A stretch of DNA of 64,000 nucleotides, from assembly GCF_038502225.1 (NCBI RefSeq), contig NC_091355.1, positions 14,761,602 to 14,825,601 on the forward strand. Direction: 5' to 3'. The stretch's first letter is position 1. Each line of letters opens with the position of its first letter. The notes beneath the pieces were generated by a model that was not told the DNA's origin, ran no database searches, and was given only the letters and a program-made list of their open reading frames with translations. Origin of the DNA: Cherax quadricarinatus (lineage: Eukaryota; Arthropoda; Malacostraca; Decapoda; Parastacidae). Below are positions 1-12,340 of this stretch, piece by piece. The translations under genes and the position numbers were made by a program.

Positions 1-978
1 ACCCCTGCAACCAGAAACAGATGGGTACAGAGACCACAACTGATCAAGACCACCAATAACATAGCCAACAGAGAAAAAAGCCAGCAATAGCCATAGAGAC
101 TGCCACCAACAATCAACAGACGACACCACCACCAGCAAGAGCAGCTAACAGACATCAGCAACTAACAGACACCACCACCGAGAAAGACCACCATCACCAA
201 CAAAAGCGACTAAAAAGCAGTGATCACTCCACAACTAAAGCTCACATACACCACTACCTTCACCCTGACAGATATATCACTGACTGTTCAGCTCAGGACA
301 GCGTTGACTCTTTCCTTCACTGCTCCGCCGGAGATGCAATAAAGCACCAATCAATTTTCCCCTTGAGTAGTTAGCTCGTTAGTGCCTTGAGTCCAACTCG
401 CTCACCTGAATTACAATGACTTTTTCTTCAGGTATTTTCCTTCCTGGCAGCATTTTCTTTCTCCCATTTTTCATTCCAGTTACTCCAGGTTTCCGCAGAA
501 ACTAGAACAAAAGACTATATTGAAAACGAATTAAAAAAAATTCATTCTTAATTCCTTTAGCAATTAATGGATTTTTCTCCTGTATAACAAAAGCTTTACA
601 AATTAAATATTCTTCCTAAATTTGAAGTAACCAAATTATTTTATAGATACTGTACTTTCTTAAAATAATTCATAGATTTAACCGTTATAAATATTGCCGG
701 AATGTTTTCATTTTGGTAATGTTTTATTCAACCCTTTGTCATGAAAGAGCCTAATTAATTTGTTTATAGGTCACAATTAAGGCAAATAGACCCACTCATC
801 AATGCTTAGCCAGTGGAAAATGGTGCTAGCTATTACCAAAAACATTATCATATAATGAATATCACAGAATTTAATGCAAAAATTAGATCAGAGCGTTCTC
901 ATTTACAGGACAATAGCAACGGAATCCTCACGAAAAAATAACAATTGTGAAGGTGTCGGAAGAGAGAAGACATAACAG
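1..978. other. Unassigned DNA
   Basis: The first 260 bases are rich in CCA, CAA and AGC triplets on the plus strand, and the remainder is AT-rich. I see no coding frame, RNA gene or repeat that I can support here. Confidence 0.5.
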
Positions 979-1058
979 AGGAAAATACAGATATAAAGTT
1001 GTAATTAGAAGAAAATAGAGGAAAATACAGATATAAAGTTGTAATTAGAAGAAAATAG
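979..1058. repeat. Two-copy 40-bp tandem duplication
   Basis: A 40-bp AT-rich unit starting AGGAAAATACAG (979-1018) is followed directly by a second, identical copy (1019-1058). The lack of differences indicates a recent slippage-type duplication. Confidence 0.9.
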
Positions 1059-1142
1059 AGGTATCATTATTTTAAGCAAAAAGTCAATGAAAAAACAGAA
1101 GATGGAAATTTGGGAGTGTTTGTTAATTAACAGCTCGTTTAA

Positions 1143-1410
1143 ACTCTGTACATGCGAACACTAAATTTTGTACATTCGATCACTGAACTTTGTATATACG
1201 AGAACTACAGTAATATATGTACCTACGAACATTATTGCAATGTCTGTACCTAGGAATACTATTGTAATATATGTACCTACGAACACTATGCAATACTGTT
1301 CGTCAGTACAGATATTACAAATCTCTTTTCATAAGAACAATCAACTCTGTACATACGAGCACTGACCTCTGTACATAGGAACATGTAAGCTCTCTACATA
1401 CGAACAATAC
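1143..1410. repeat. Degenerate minisatellite, 22-30 bp units
   Basis: Variants of CTCTGTACATACGAACACT recur about every 22-30 bases through this stretch, with units such as GTACCTACGAACA and GTACATACGAGCA. The copies have diverged in length and sequence, so this is an old tandem array. A 65-residue frame across it only reflects the repeat. Confidence 0.75.
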
Positions 1411-1709
1411 AGAGAACAAAAATGCAGTAAACTATGCAACAGAGAACTACAGCAAACTATATGCAACACAGTATAACAAAAAAGACCTGCCCTTCGAGGC
1501 GTACCTATGTTAGGGTGTGGTAAATATTTCTTGTAAATTTTTCAGAACAGCCTAAACTTTGTAAGCCTGAGTCGAGTCTGTATGTATACTTGTACAACAT
1601 ACTTAGTATATATGGTTTCTGAAATTCAGGTTTAGGGAATAAATTCGCAATGTAGTGAATAAATCAGCTGCGTAATCACTTAACAATTAGTATTGAAAGT
1701 TATCAGATT

Positions 1710-2062
1710 TTTTTTTAACACTCCAGCCATCTCCCACTTAGGTAGGGAGACCTGACAACAACAACAAAGTTTTACTTTCATTCATTTAATCATTGTCTTG
1801 CCCAAGGGGCACCGACCTCACGGTTCAGCTGACCCACCAAACCGCATATTCCCACGTCTTCTTCAGTGGACAGTCACTGTACTTTTCTCTTCCACGGCTG
1901 AAATCCGGCTAACCGGTTTCCCCGAATCCTTTCATAAATGTTACCTTTCATAAATGTTACTCCAACAACCCATCAAAGCATAAAAACATCACTTGCCTGT
2001 ACTCAATGCTGTCTAAAACGCTCACACAAGCCTGTTGGATGTTCAAGTTCCTGGCCTCAGAA
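1710..2062 (-). mobile_element. RTE-like LINE, decayed 3' end
   Basis: Read on the minus strand this aligns with the 3' end of the RTE-like element at 59.0-62.6 kb: last ORF codons, the GAAACCGG-type 3' UTR and the terminal T/A-rich tail (here a T run near 1710). It has many substitutions and a disturbed central part, so it is an old 5'-truncated insertion. Confidence 0.65.
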
Positions 2063-3547
<1,485 letters not shown>

Positions 3548-4091
3548 CGTTAAGAGCAAAAATGAAGCAATCTATATACACCAGACGCGCATAATAAACT
3601 ATACACATTAGAGCAATGATTATTATATGAACTAGAGCAGCACGATTATATAACTTGAACTGAAAAACTATTCTAGAGGAAAATTGATAACTATATTGTA
3701 CATGAGAAGAGCAAAGAAAACAGTGTACACCACTGATGTACAGTAAACTTAAAACATTGGTGAAACACAGAAAACTTAATTCACCACTTGAGTACAGAAA
3801 CTGTCTACACCAGTAGACGACAGTGAACTATATACACCAAAGAGGCAGAGTAAACTATATCCCCCAAGAGGAGCATAAAGTACACACTTTAAAGACCAAC
3901 ACGACCGTTTCTGGCAATATTCATACTTCACAGTTTATGGCTCGTGATTCATAATTTATGGTCGATGGCTTGTGATTCATGTTGGACAAGTGAGGGGAAG
4001 TTGCCTCGTGTCGACTGGTTGCCTGGGAAGCCGGTATATTTCACTTTTGTTAATGCTTTAATGATGAACCGACTGCTTATGGTTGTTCACA

Positions 4092-4163
4092 GTCATATTT
4101 TAATATTTTAATAATATATTTTAATAATATATTTTAATAATATATTTTAATAATATATTTTCC
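4092..4163. repeat. 15-bp AT tandem repeat
   Basis: About four copies of TATTTTAATAATATA occur head to tail. It is pure A/T with no coding meaning. Confidence 0.85.
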
Positions 4164-4305
4164 TCACATAAACTTCGTCTATTATGTGGGGGAAATTCTG
4201 TATTTCTATTATAAGTACACATAGGAAGAAATAAAGAAATTTTGTATGCAATAAAAGGTTATAAAATTAAAAGAAAGGGTTTGTTTTTCAATAAAAATAG
4301 ATTAA

Positions 4306-4400
4306 CATGGGAAGCATTAAACCCGTAGGGATTATACAGCGCCTGTGGGGTTGGGGGAATGGAAGGGATTCTGGCTTAAATCGGGGTCTGAGGTTCGAGT
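4306..4400 (+). repeat. GCGCTAAACCCGTAGG dispersed repeat, copy 1
   Basis: This is the first of about ten copies in the window of a short interspersed repeat. The full form begins next to ATTATTATTA-type DNA, carries (A)GCGCTAAACCCGTAGG, then CAGCGCCTGTGGGG, a G run, a CATTCAGGCTTAATTC block and an end near CAAGGAACCTTCC, about 160-170 bp in all. This copy has AGCATTAAACCCGTAGG and is cut short. I see no RNA polymerase III boxes, so its class is unknown. Confidence 0.75.
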
Positions 4401-4984
4401 GAAACTCAGACCTCTGCAACACAATTGTCCTCAAAGATCTAAGTTATACCATGAATTAAGGAAACATCCCAGACTTCACCTTACGAAAGCAGACGAAGCA
4501 AATGGGATAGTAATTACGGACAAGGTAGATTATAGGGGAAAATTAAACATGACATTAGGAGACAGGGGAACTTATGTACCCCTTAAGGCAGTTAAATACA
4601 TGTATTAGCGTTTAAGATCTGGAGCCGATCAAATGCATACAAAAGTTATCCCACGAAAACTTATATCTATATTTCTTTAGTAAAAAGGACTAATTAGCCC
4701 GTTCATCGCCCAAACTAAGTCTGAACTTTCCATTAAGTGGAAGTCTTCAGCTAGGAAAGTTGAAAGCCAATAAGCAGAGTCACTCAAAACGAATTGAAAA
4801 AAACTGATCATGGTAAAAATACCAAATTTTCGATAAAATTAGCAATTTGTCACCTACACCGTCCAGTAACAAACCAAAGCGTCATCTAAGTAACACACAT
4901 CAACATTGAAGGTTTGAATCGTACCGGATGAAACATTAACAAATTACTATATGAAAACCAGACGTTCATTTTTTTCGTGAATTA

Positions 4985-5256
4985 ACATGTTGACCAATGG
5001 ATAATTTACTTAACTTTCATTCTTTCTGTAAGGGACAGTGGAAATACTTCTTAACAGCCTTGTTTAGCACTGTGTAAACCTTTCTGAAGGAGGAGTCAGG
5101 ATATCCAAATTTTTCTGAATATTTCCTGGAATGGAGGAAATTTCTTGATTTAAAGAAACTTGGTATGCAAATACGTTATGCTCTTGGGAACACCCTGAAC
5201 AAAATGCTATTCTTGACTTGGTAGGGTTGCTAAAAAATGTACATAATTTAGTGTGT
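4985..5256 (-). pseudogene. Penelope-like reverse transcriptase remnant
   Basis: On the minus strand, two frames together give NPTKSRIAF, then NQEISSIPG, then KFGYPDSSFRKVYTVLNKAV. A short conserved block ending in a YP-aromatic motif is typical of the region after the RT fingers in Penelope-like elements. Frameshifts break it, so it is a non-functional fragment. It directly abuts the CR1-like copy that starts at 5259. The assignment rests on residue pattern only. Confidence 0.45.
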
Positions 5257-5258
5257 GT

Positions 5259-5728
5259 ACTCACCTAATTGTGGTTGCAGGGGTCGAGACTCGGCTCCTG
5301 GCCCCGCCTTTTCACTGATCACTACTAGGTCGTCTCCCTCTCTGCTTCCTGAGCTTTGTCATACCTCTTCTTAAAACTATATATGGTTCCTGCCTCCACT
5401 ACTTCACTTGTTGGGCTATTCCACTTCCTGACGACTCTATGACTGAAGAAATACTTCCTAACGTCCCTGTGACTTGTCCGAGTCTTCAGCTTCCAGTTGT
5501 GACCTTGTCTCTGTGTCCCCTCTCTGGAACATCCTATCTCTGTCCACCTTGTCTATTCCCCGCGGTATCTTGTATGTCGTTATCATGTCTCCCCTGACCC
5601 TTCTGTCCTCCAGTGTCGTCAGTCCGATTTCCCTCAACCTTTCCTCGTACGACATTCCCCTGAGCTCTGGGACTAGCCTTGTTGCAAACCTTTGTACTTT
5701 CTCTAACTTCTTGACGTGCTTGACCAGG
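5259..5728 (-). mobile_element. CR1-like LINE, 5'-truncated copy
   Basis: The minus strand encodes the C-terminal tail of the CR1-like RT (HVKKLEKVQRFATRLVPEL, then EERLREIGLTTLEDRR), followed by the short family 3' UTR ending in TACTCACCTAATTG. The ORF is disrupted near its end. The 3' end touches a short GTGTGTGT run, and the truncated 5' end passes directly from GACCAGGTGTG into (GT)n at 5729, where the intact element reads GACCAGGTGTGGG. That gives (GT)n on both sides and microhomology at the 5' junction. Confidence 0.9.
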
Positions 5729-5733
5729 TGTGT

Positions 5734-6423
5734 GTGTGTGTGTACTATATATAATGTGAATTCATTTTCTTGCTCCCTTTTGATCATTTAATATATTCAA
5801 GAAGGTTGTTTAACATTTTATTATACTTTAAATTTGATGGAATGTCTTAAGCGATGGAGTTTGTTTAAAGAAAGTGGAGAAATTACTCCACTTATTGTCC
5901 CAGATAGCAAAGTGTTTTATCATGTACCTCGTCATTCCAGAGGGTTTTAGTCTGGCAGCAATTACATTTCGAAAAACTCCATGTTTAATATATATTAAGC
6001 AGTACCAAAGAAAGTGAACTCCTTATGCTTCACTTTTCTGCTTGTTAGAAAGGTCACTGGAAGAAAAACAAACTATAGTGGCTTCAATAATTTTGTTGAT
6101 GTGGAGGTAACTCTCTGATAGCAATGTTAATACATTAGAAAGCACAATAATATAATAGGGTTCCATACCAAGGCTTAGTTTTTTCATATCAAATTCAAAT
6201 TTCTGTGTTTATGAATGATCCGAATGGATCAAATGTGAATAAAAAAATAATGTTAAGAGTAATCTGCTTGAAAATTTGGCAAAAATATATGTAAAAAAAA
6301 AAAACTATTGAAAATAATACGTACTAAGTGGATAAGATTACCTTGCGTTTTAAGCTATCCGCTACAACAGGACAAAAATAAGATGACAACAAGAGAACAA
6401 TAGTAGGAAAACTTAGGAGAGAT
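5734..6423. other. Unassigned AT-rich DNA
   Basis: AT-rich sequence with no supportable gene or repeat. A poly-A run lies near 6295. Confidence 0.5.
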
Positions 6424-6625
6424 AACTGGATTTATCATTATTATTATCAATATTATTATTATGGTGGAGCTCTAAACCCATAGAAATTATATAGCGCCTG
6501 TGGGGGGTGGGGGGGTATGGAAATCATTCAGGCTTTCAATTCAGGGAAGCAATTCCTTAGATCACAAGCCCCTTACCAGCATCAAGGTACCTTGGACGGT
6601 GAGTTTCACCAGACTGTCACTGTTG
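6424..6625 (+). repeat. GCGCTAAACCCGTAGG dispersed repeat, copy 2
   Basis: Nearly full-length copy preceded by (ATT)n. It reads GCTCTAAACCCATAG, then a G-rich run, then TTCAGGC and ends near AAGGTACCTTGGACGG. It is moderately diverged from copies 3 and 4. Confidence 0.8.
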
Positions 6626-7364
6626 TTCTGCTACCTTCTATTATTCCGACTCTGAACTCTGCACTAACGTTGCACAATAGGTTAGTTTCGATATCATCAG
6701 CGTGTCATATACCTTCAATTATATTAGAAAATGAGTCTTGCCACATTAATTGATATCGATAATATCTAGTGTTTGTTCAATTTAATGAAAATTGTGATTA
6801 TCCTTTAGCTCACTAGCAGTGTGCTAGTGAGCTGAAGGTGAACTGGAGTGTGGTGATGTTGACTGTAGGCTGTATATTTTTTTATATGCATTATATTTTT
6901 GCGTAAGTGAGTTTTTGTGTTCTTACTCATAATACAATGACTATTTAAATTTATGCTTCATAATTTGTATGAAGGTACGTGCGGGCCCTAGAGTGGTTGC
7001 TTTTTTAATGTACTATACATGCCCTTAGACATACCAGGATTTACCCTTTAGGAACCAGGACTTTTTATTAAGTTACGCAATAAAAAGCGTAACATTAGTC
7101 ACCTTTCGTCGGTTTTGTGCCATTAGTCTACAGGTAGAAACGTATTTTTTCTTAAGACTACGATGAGTGACGTCCGTTCGTGTTCGGTGCAATTACTCGG
7201 GATACTTTTTTCAACATATTTCCTTCTTTAACTGCGTCTTTCACCTCTACTTCTTTTCTTGCGTTCGTATCTTGATTTTTTTTATTTGCATAATTGTTCC
7301 TTTCTTCTCTAAGTTCTATTTCTTACTAAATATAAAAATCGTGGAGAATGCGTATTGAGCGAGC

Positions 7365-7365
<1 letters not shown>
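6626..7365. other. Unassigned DNA
   Basis: AT-rich. A small inverted repeat, AGCTCACTAGCA with TGCTAGTGAGCT, lies around 6808-6832. No coding signal is supported. Confidence 0.5.

Positions 7366-7434
<69 letters not shown>
7366..7434. repeat. (GA)n microsatellite
   Basis: About 34 uninterrupted GA dinucleotides. Confidence 0.97.
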
Positions 7435-7438
<4 letters not shown>

Positions 7439-7650
7439 TAAATGCGTGTTTGTCAAACCACTATTCAATATACAAAAATAGTCCCGTTTGAATTTACCGG
7501 GAGCCTCATTAAGAATTATGAATAAATTATTATATGAACAGCGGCCATGATAGAGCGAATTCCCAATACCGACATAATACTGGCTGACGGTGTGATAATC
7601 CTGCTGTCTGACGGGATTACCTGCTCTTACAGACAGGCATGATAATTTTT

Positions 7651-7806
7651 ATTATAATCATGGGAAAGCGCTAAACCCGTAGGGATTATACAGCGCCTGT
7701 GGGGGTGGGGGATGTAAGCTATTCAGACTCAATTCAGAGAACTGGAGCACATATCCAATCCCCTAGATCAAGAGCCCCTCAGAGTCAAGGAATCTTCCCT
7801 GACGGT
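7651..7806 (+). repeat. GCGCTAAACCCGTAGG dispersed repeat, copy 3
   Basis: One of the best-preserved copies: AAAGCGCTAAACCCGTAGGG, CAGCGCCTGTGGGGG, AACTGGAGCAC and a 3' end near AATCTTCCCTGACGG. It is preceded by an AT-rich TTATTATAATC segment, as in other copies. Confidence 0.85.
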
Positions 7807-8142
7807 ATATAATTTTTTTTTCTAAATATTTGTAATATATGGAAAATAACTTTTTGACAAGGAAAATTGGTAAAACATTGAGAGGTCATAGTTTACCAGG
7901 TATTCTCGACATTTTTATACACACTGCGCATTCAATTAATGTGCGGGATAATCGTCAACTGTATTTAGAAAGAGTTATTAAATGTTAGTGATGTTTCCAC
8001 TAATACAATTATTAGTGTACACTGGTTACTTAGCAATCAGTTTTTTTTTTAATTTACCCTTAGCCATTTTTGGGAAATAATATTCACACAAAACAGGCCA
8101 AGTGTCAATATAAAAGTGCCTTTGACAATAGTAAATATACAC

Positions 8143-8204
8143 GCGCGCGCGCGCACACACACACACGCACACACACACACGCACACACGCACACACACAC
8201 GCAC

Positions 8205-8257
<53 letters not shown>
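8143..8257. repeat. (CA)n microsatellite with CG interruptions
   Basis: A long (CA)n tract with CGCG and CACG interruptions at its left side. It forms the 5' flank of the CR1-like 3' end beginning at 8258 and produces four spurious His-Thr or Cys-Val frames. Confidence 0.97.
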
Positions 8258-8259
<2 letters not shown>

Positions 8260-8334
8260 TCAGTGAAGAGGCAGGGCCAGGAGCTGAGTCTCGACCTCTG
8301 CAGCCACAATTAGGCTAGTACAATTAGGTGAGTA
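8258..8334 (+). mobile_element. CR1-like LINE 3'-end fragment
   Basis: Reads GATCAGTGAAGAGGCAGGGCC..., then CTGCAGCCACAATTAGG and GGTGAGTACACAC, the terminal 3' UTR of the CR1-like family. Only the last ~77 bases are present. The 5' side is (CA)n and the 3' side is a short ACACACA run. Confidence 0.9.
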
Positions 8335-8342
8335 CACACACA

Positions 8343-8433
8343 AGCTCATGGTGCAGGGAGAGTGACCCAGTAGCGGCCAGTGAAGAGGCGGGTCCGGGTG
8401 CTATGAATCGACCCCTGCAACCACAACTACGCG

Positions 8434-8438
<5 letters not shown>
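8343..8438 (+). mobile_element. Second CR1-like LINE 3'-end fragment
   Basis: A head-to-tail second 3' end, AGCTCATGGTGCAGGGAGAG through CGCGAGTAC, more diverged than the first. It lies between short (AC)n runs; a long (AC)n tract follows. Confidence 0.88.

Positions 8439-8482
<44 letters not shown>
8439..8482. repeat. (AC)n microsatellite
   Basis: Uninterrupted (AC)n at the 3' end of the preceding CR1-like fragment. Confidence 0.95.
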
Positions 8483-8484
<2 letters not shown>

Positions 8485-8837
8485 GCCTTTGACTACTACA
8501 GCTACTACTACATACAGCAGGAGGACTGGATGTCATACGAGAGGTAGGTAGGTTGGGCTCTGTTTAGCCGACAACAATCACTCTGCTCGTCTTAAAGTGT
8601 ATGAACCAGGAATTAAATACATGTGCAACACCAAGTTATCCATATTTGATATAAAAATACCCAGGTGTTGACCATGTGTCTAACTTGTCATCTAGTCGGT
8701 ATTATATACCAGAGTTGACAAGCCACTCGTAGATGAATGTTTTATACAGGTGTTCTTATTTTTTTTTTATGGAATAACTTAAATGACCCGTTTCATCTCA
8801 TCCCATAATCTCATGTCTAAGAAATGTGACTTTGTAT

Positions 8838-8996
8838 TATTATAATCAATCAAGGAGGAAGCACTAAACCCGCAGGATTAAACAACGCCTGTGGGGGATG
8901 TGGAAGGTATTCAGGTTTAATAAAGGGAACTGGAGCACATATCCAATTCCCTAGATCAAGAGCCCCTCACCAACATCAAGGAACCTTCCTTGAGGA
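8838..8996 (+). repeat. GCGCTAAACCCGTAGG dispersed repeat, copy 4
   Basis: Copy reading AAGCACTAAACCCGCAGG, ACGCCTGTGGGGG, AACTGGAGCACATATCC and ending near AAGGAACCTTCCTTGAGG, preceded by TATTATTATAATC. Confidence 0.85.
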
Positions 8997-9020
8997 ATAT
9001 GACTTTGTAAACGGAGCAAG

Positions 9021-9106
9021 CCAGACCGAAACGTCGTCTTAAACTTCTCTCTCCTATGTGTGGGTTATTTGTGTATTGTTCCAGTCACGGTACTGTGACT
9101 TTGTTC
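9021..9106 (+). mobile_element. Foldback retroposon, 3' half only
   Basis: Carries CCGAAACGTCGTC, GGGTTATTTGTGTATTG and the tail TTCCAGTCACGGTACTGTG of the family that is complete at 11.8 and 14.2 kb. The inverted 5' arm is missing, so this is a 5'-truncated copy. Confidence 0.85.
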
Positions 9107-9244
9107 TTTATACAAATAGTGTTCAAATATTTACTAACGCAGGAATGAGATGCGTCTTACTCACACACCAAGAGAAGAGAAGCCAGGTTTATAGATGGCT
9201 ACCGTATATATACCTTGGCTACACCATGACAGGTTGCATTTGGT

Positions 9245-9720
9245 ACTGTGCATGACGATAATGCTAGAGCTTTGGTAAGAATGAAATCTGACTCCCTAAG
9301 AACTATGTAGAATAACGTTGTAAATCTTGCAAACAAGGCAGCCAAGAGGTTAACAGAACTAAGACATACCTCGTACCTGCTTAACAACAGTGGCGGTAAA
9401 ACTCAGTACTAGGCTCACGTATGTACTCTCATCTTGAGTACGTACTTTCTTGGATTGCCTACCGTCCCAATCTCATCTGCGGCTTCTGGGCAGAATAGAA
9501 AACCGAACAAGGCGACTTATTCCTCGTCTGAATCCTAGCTTGGATGGAAAGTAATTTAAGTAGCTCCTTCAATACCGGAGAGATGATAATGGCCTGACAG
9601 TCTTGGTTACACTTCAAGGTTAGCATGAAGTGTAACCAAGACACACTGGCTCTATCTTACTCAAGAATATCACTTCATCTGTGAATGACTCAACTTACGA
9701 ATGACTCAACTTACGAACAT
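9245..9720 (+). pseudogene. Decayed non-LTR retrotransposon RT C-terminal region
   Basis: Plus-strand frames give LANKAAKRLTELRHTSYLLN and then HLRLLGRIENRTRRLIPRLN, with an H/YRRE-like motif further on. This order of motifs is characteristic of the RT thumb and C-terminal region in Jockey- and I-type LINEs (ANKA..RL.ALRR..YLL; LLDRIQNRA.RLI). Stops and frameshifts interrupt it. It differs clearly from the CR1-like and RTE-like families here, so it represents a third LINE lineage. The clade is not certain. Confidence 0.5.
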
Positions 9721-10150
9721 ATTCTCACTGCGTTCAGACATTAATGAAATAAAGTCGAAGGAACAAATGAAACCATATTTAGTTGGCACTTGATCGTGTT
9801 TCACAAGTAAAGATTTTAATATTTACGTATTTTAAATAACTGAGTAAATAATTAATTTCTGGCTGAGATGAAATTGTCTAATTAAGGCACAGATTTGACA
9901 GAAGACACACTGTTCTATTTAAATCTGCCTTTTAATTTTGTAGATTACACTCTCAGTTTTAAGAGTTATCTTTTCATTACTGGAAGAAATAATGTTTGTG
10001 GATTTCTATGTAAAATGAAGGTGGTTTCAATGTTGCACAAATTTATAGCCACTTGATAGATAATGTTAGGGAAGACTTTCAAATGAACTTTAGTAGATCA
10101 CAATTCTTAGTTTATAAAATAAAAGTAAATCTTAGCCTATCTTTGCAACA

Positions 10151-10151
<1 letters not shown>

Positions 10152-10204
<53 letters not shown>
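10152..10204. repeat. (GT)n microsatellite
   Basis: Uninterrupted GT dinucleotides next to a GCGCGCACGCG segment. Confidence 0.97.
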
Positions 10205-10207
<3 letters not shown>

Positions 10208-10235
10208 CGCGCACGCGTAACAGAGGGGAGAGGAG

Positions 10236-10240
10236 GGGGG

Positions 10241-10300
<60 letters not shown>

Positions 10301-10445
10301 GACAGACAGAGAGAGAGAGAGACAGAGAGAGAGACAGAGAGAGAGAGACAGAGAGAGAGACAGAGAGAGAGACAGAGAGAGAGACAGAGAGAGAGACAGA
10401 GAGAGAGACAGAGAGAGAGACAGAGAGAGAGACAGAGAGAGAGAC

Positions 10446-10494
<49 letters not shown>
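10236..10494. repeat. (GA)n / GACAGAGAGA compound repeat
   Basis: Pure (GA)n at both ends encloses a higher-order 10-bp repeat, GACAGAGAGA, repeated about a dozen times. The Glu-Arg and Leu-Ser frames across it are repeat artefacts. Confidence 0.95.
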
Positions 10495-10496
<2 letters not shown>

Positions 10497-10589
10497 CGAA
10501 AAGGCAGACGGGAGATAACAGAAGATTTGGAAGTGTACACATTGAACGGGGTAATCAAGCTATGGTCTTACCAGTAAGATATAATCAAT

Positions 10590-11092
10590 AACGCGTCTGG
10601 TGTTTTGGGCACGACGTTTCCAACTATCAAACTTCGCATTCTGTTAGCTTTGCTCCTAACGGATGGGAATTTTTTGGTACTTTAAAGATCATAGCTTATA
10701 ACTACTCCAAGGCCCTTTCATTCTCTTATTTCGCTTAGTATTCTATCAAACATTTTGTACTTTTCACAGACTGCTGTACCCAAAATGCAACACTTTACAC
10801 TTCTCTAAGTTTAAACTTTACTCCCACGACTCTGAACACAGGACCAACCTGTCCTGGTTCCCTCTTAATATTCAAACAATATTCCATGGAGCTGTTTTTT
10901 TTTCTCTCCTATTAGGTGACATCCGCAAATTTTGCCGTCTTCGAAGTCAGCCCTAATTCGAACTCAATTACGTACTGTGTAAAGACAACTGGACCAAAAA
11001 CCGATCCCTGGAGAACCCCGCTCCTTACTTCTAGCCACTCCATTACCTCTCCTGTGAGTACAGTTATGTTTCCTGTTTGCGAGCCAGTCATT
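10590..11092 (-). pseudogene. Decayed CR1/L2-like reverse transcriptase
   Basis: The minus strand gives, with frame changes, SGVLQGSVFGPVVF (cf. SGVPQGSVLGPVLF), KTAKFADVT (cf. the FADD catalytic motif, second Asp lost), EKCKVLHFG and a KANRM-like motif. The order matches the RT palm-to-thumb region of CR1/L2 LINEs. The sequence is not close to the CR1-like family at 53-56 kb, so it is an older, separate lineage. The lost aspartate and stop codons make it non-functional. Confidence 0.6.
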
Positions 11093-11098
11093 CAAATA

Positions 11099-11232
11099 TT
11101 ATTATTACTATGGGAAGCGCTATACCTGTAGGGATTATACAGCGCCTGTGGAGGGGGGGGGTTATGGAAGGCACTGAGGCTCAATTCAGGGAACAGGAGC
11201 AGAGATTCAATTTCCCTTGATCAAGATTTTTT
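11099..11232 (+). repeat. GCGCTAAACCCGTAGG dispersed repeat, copy 5
   Basis: Begins after ATTATTATTACTATG with GGAAGCGCTATACCTGTAGG, then CAGCGCCTGTGG and a G run. The 3' end is replaced by a T/G homopolymer stretch. Confidence 0.8.
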
Positions 11233-11302
11233 TTTTTTGGGGGGGGGATAAATATTTACTACATCCTAGAGCCGTGTATATAATTGAAAAATTCGAATAG
11301 GT

Positions 11303-11303
<1 letters not shown>

Positions 11304-11342
<39 letters not shown>

Positions 11343-11380
11343 TAGAGAGGGCGGGAGGGAGGGAGGGAGGGAGGGAGAGT
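11304..11380. repeat. (GA)n / (GGGA)n microsatellite
   Basis: (GA)n grades into GGGAG repeats. Confidence 0.95.
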
Positions 11381-11778
11381 GAGTGGGGGAGTTAGAAAGT
11401 GGGCGTTTTATCTCACAGTATTTCCCTGCATTATGCATATGAACACAGGCAACATCTGCGCAAATTCATCTGCATCTCATTTCTCCGTTCATGAGGGAAG
11501 GGGGGAGTACACACATTTTTTTTTCAGTTTTCGAGATGAGTTCGGTGTTTGTATCCTCACACGAACGTGACCCTCACACTTGTCTTAATAGTGCCTTCTC
11601 TCTCCACTTTGATTTGCGTCCTCACTCAGTCTTGTAACCTTATTCTGGTTTGTAATACAGTTCGCGAACACACTGCTTAACACTTACAACAGTTCAAGAA
11701 TCCAGTCGTGTTGTTCACATCTGCTACTGGCTGCCGATGACGCACGGCCCTGGCATCCTTGCAGTACCGCATCCGCGT

Positions 11779-12002
11779 AGCATAAGTGTTACACAAATAA
11801 CCCGCACATAAAAGAGAGAAGCTTACGACGACGTTTCGGTCCGACTTGGACCATTGACAAAGTCACCATTGACAAAGTCGTGACTTTGTCAATGGTCCAA
11901 GTCGGACCGAAACGTCGTAGTAAGCTTCTCTCTTTTATGTGCGGGTTATTTGTGTATTGTTCCAGTCACGGTATTGTGCCTTTTTGTTAAGCATAAGTGT
12001 TA
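11779..12002 (+). mobile_element. Foldback retroposon with perfect 13-bp target duplications
   Basis: The element itself is 11792-11989. It is flanked by identical 13-bp direct repeats AGCATAAGTGTTA (11779-11791 and 11990-12002). It starts CACAAATAACCCGCAC; this first part is the reverse complement of the second part, which contains GACTTTGTCAATGGTCC, AAGTCGGACCGAAACGTCG and GGGTTATTTGTGT. A unique 3' tail follows (TTCCAGTCACGG, then GTGCCTTTTTGTTA). There is no ORF. Target duplications of this length fit target-primed reverse transcription rather than TA- or TTAA-type DNA transposition. The hairpin GGTCC-AAGTC-GGACC followed by GAAA resembles part of a hammerhead ribozyme. Confidence 0.93.
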
Positions 12003-12269
12003 GTTATTAGACTGGCGATCAGGAATAACTAACTTCCTATTTCTACATTGGTATTTAATGTAACTGGTATATTTAGATTGTTTTAAATGAAAATTAAAAC
12101 TTAGAGTTGGTATAACTTTATTGTTCCTCTTGGAGATATGCTTCGTGAGCTGGAATATATTACAAATGGCTTTTCCGTAATAGGTACTAATTGTTATGTT
12201 AGTTTATTTTGCAGGATACTCGAGCAGCTCCTCAACCAAATCTGTTCCTATCAGCAACAAACATCAATG

Positions 12270-12270
12270 C

Positions 12271-12338
<68 letters not shown>
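12270..12338. repeat. (GT)n microsatellite
   Basis: About 34 GT dinucleotides. Confidence 0.97.

Positions 12339-12340
<2 letters not shown>

Noticed and set aside
10112..10591. Leu-Ser and Glu-Arg repeat frames of about 140 codons
   Set aside because: They are translations of (GA)n/GACAGAGA repeats, open on both strands without any domain.
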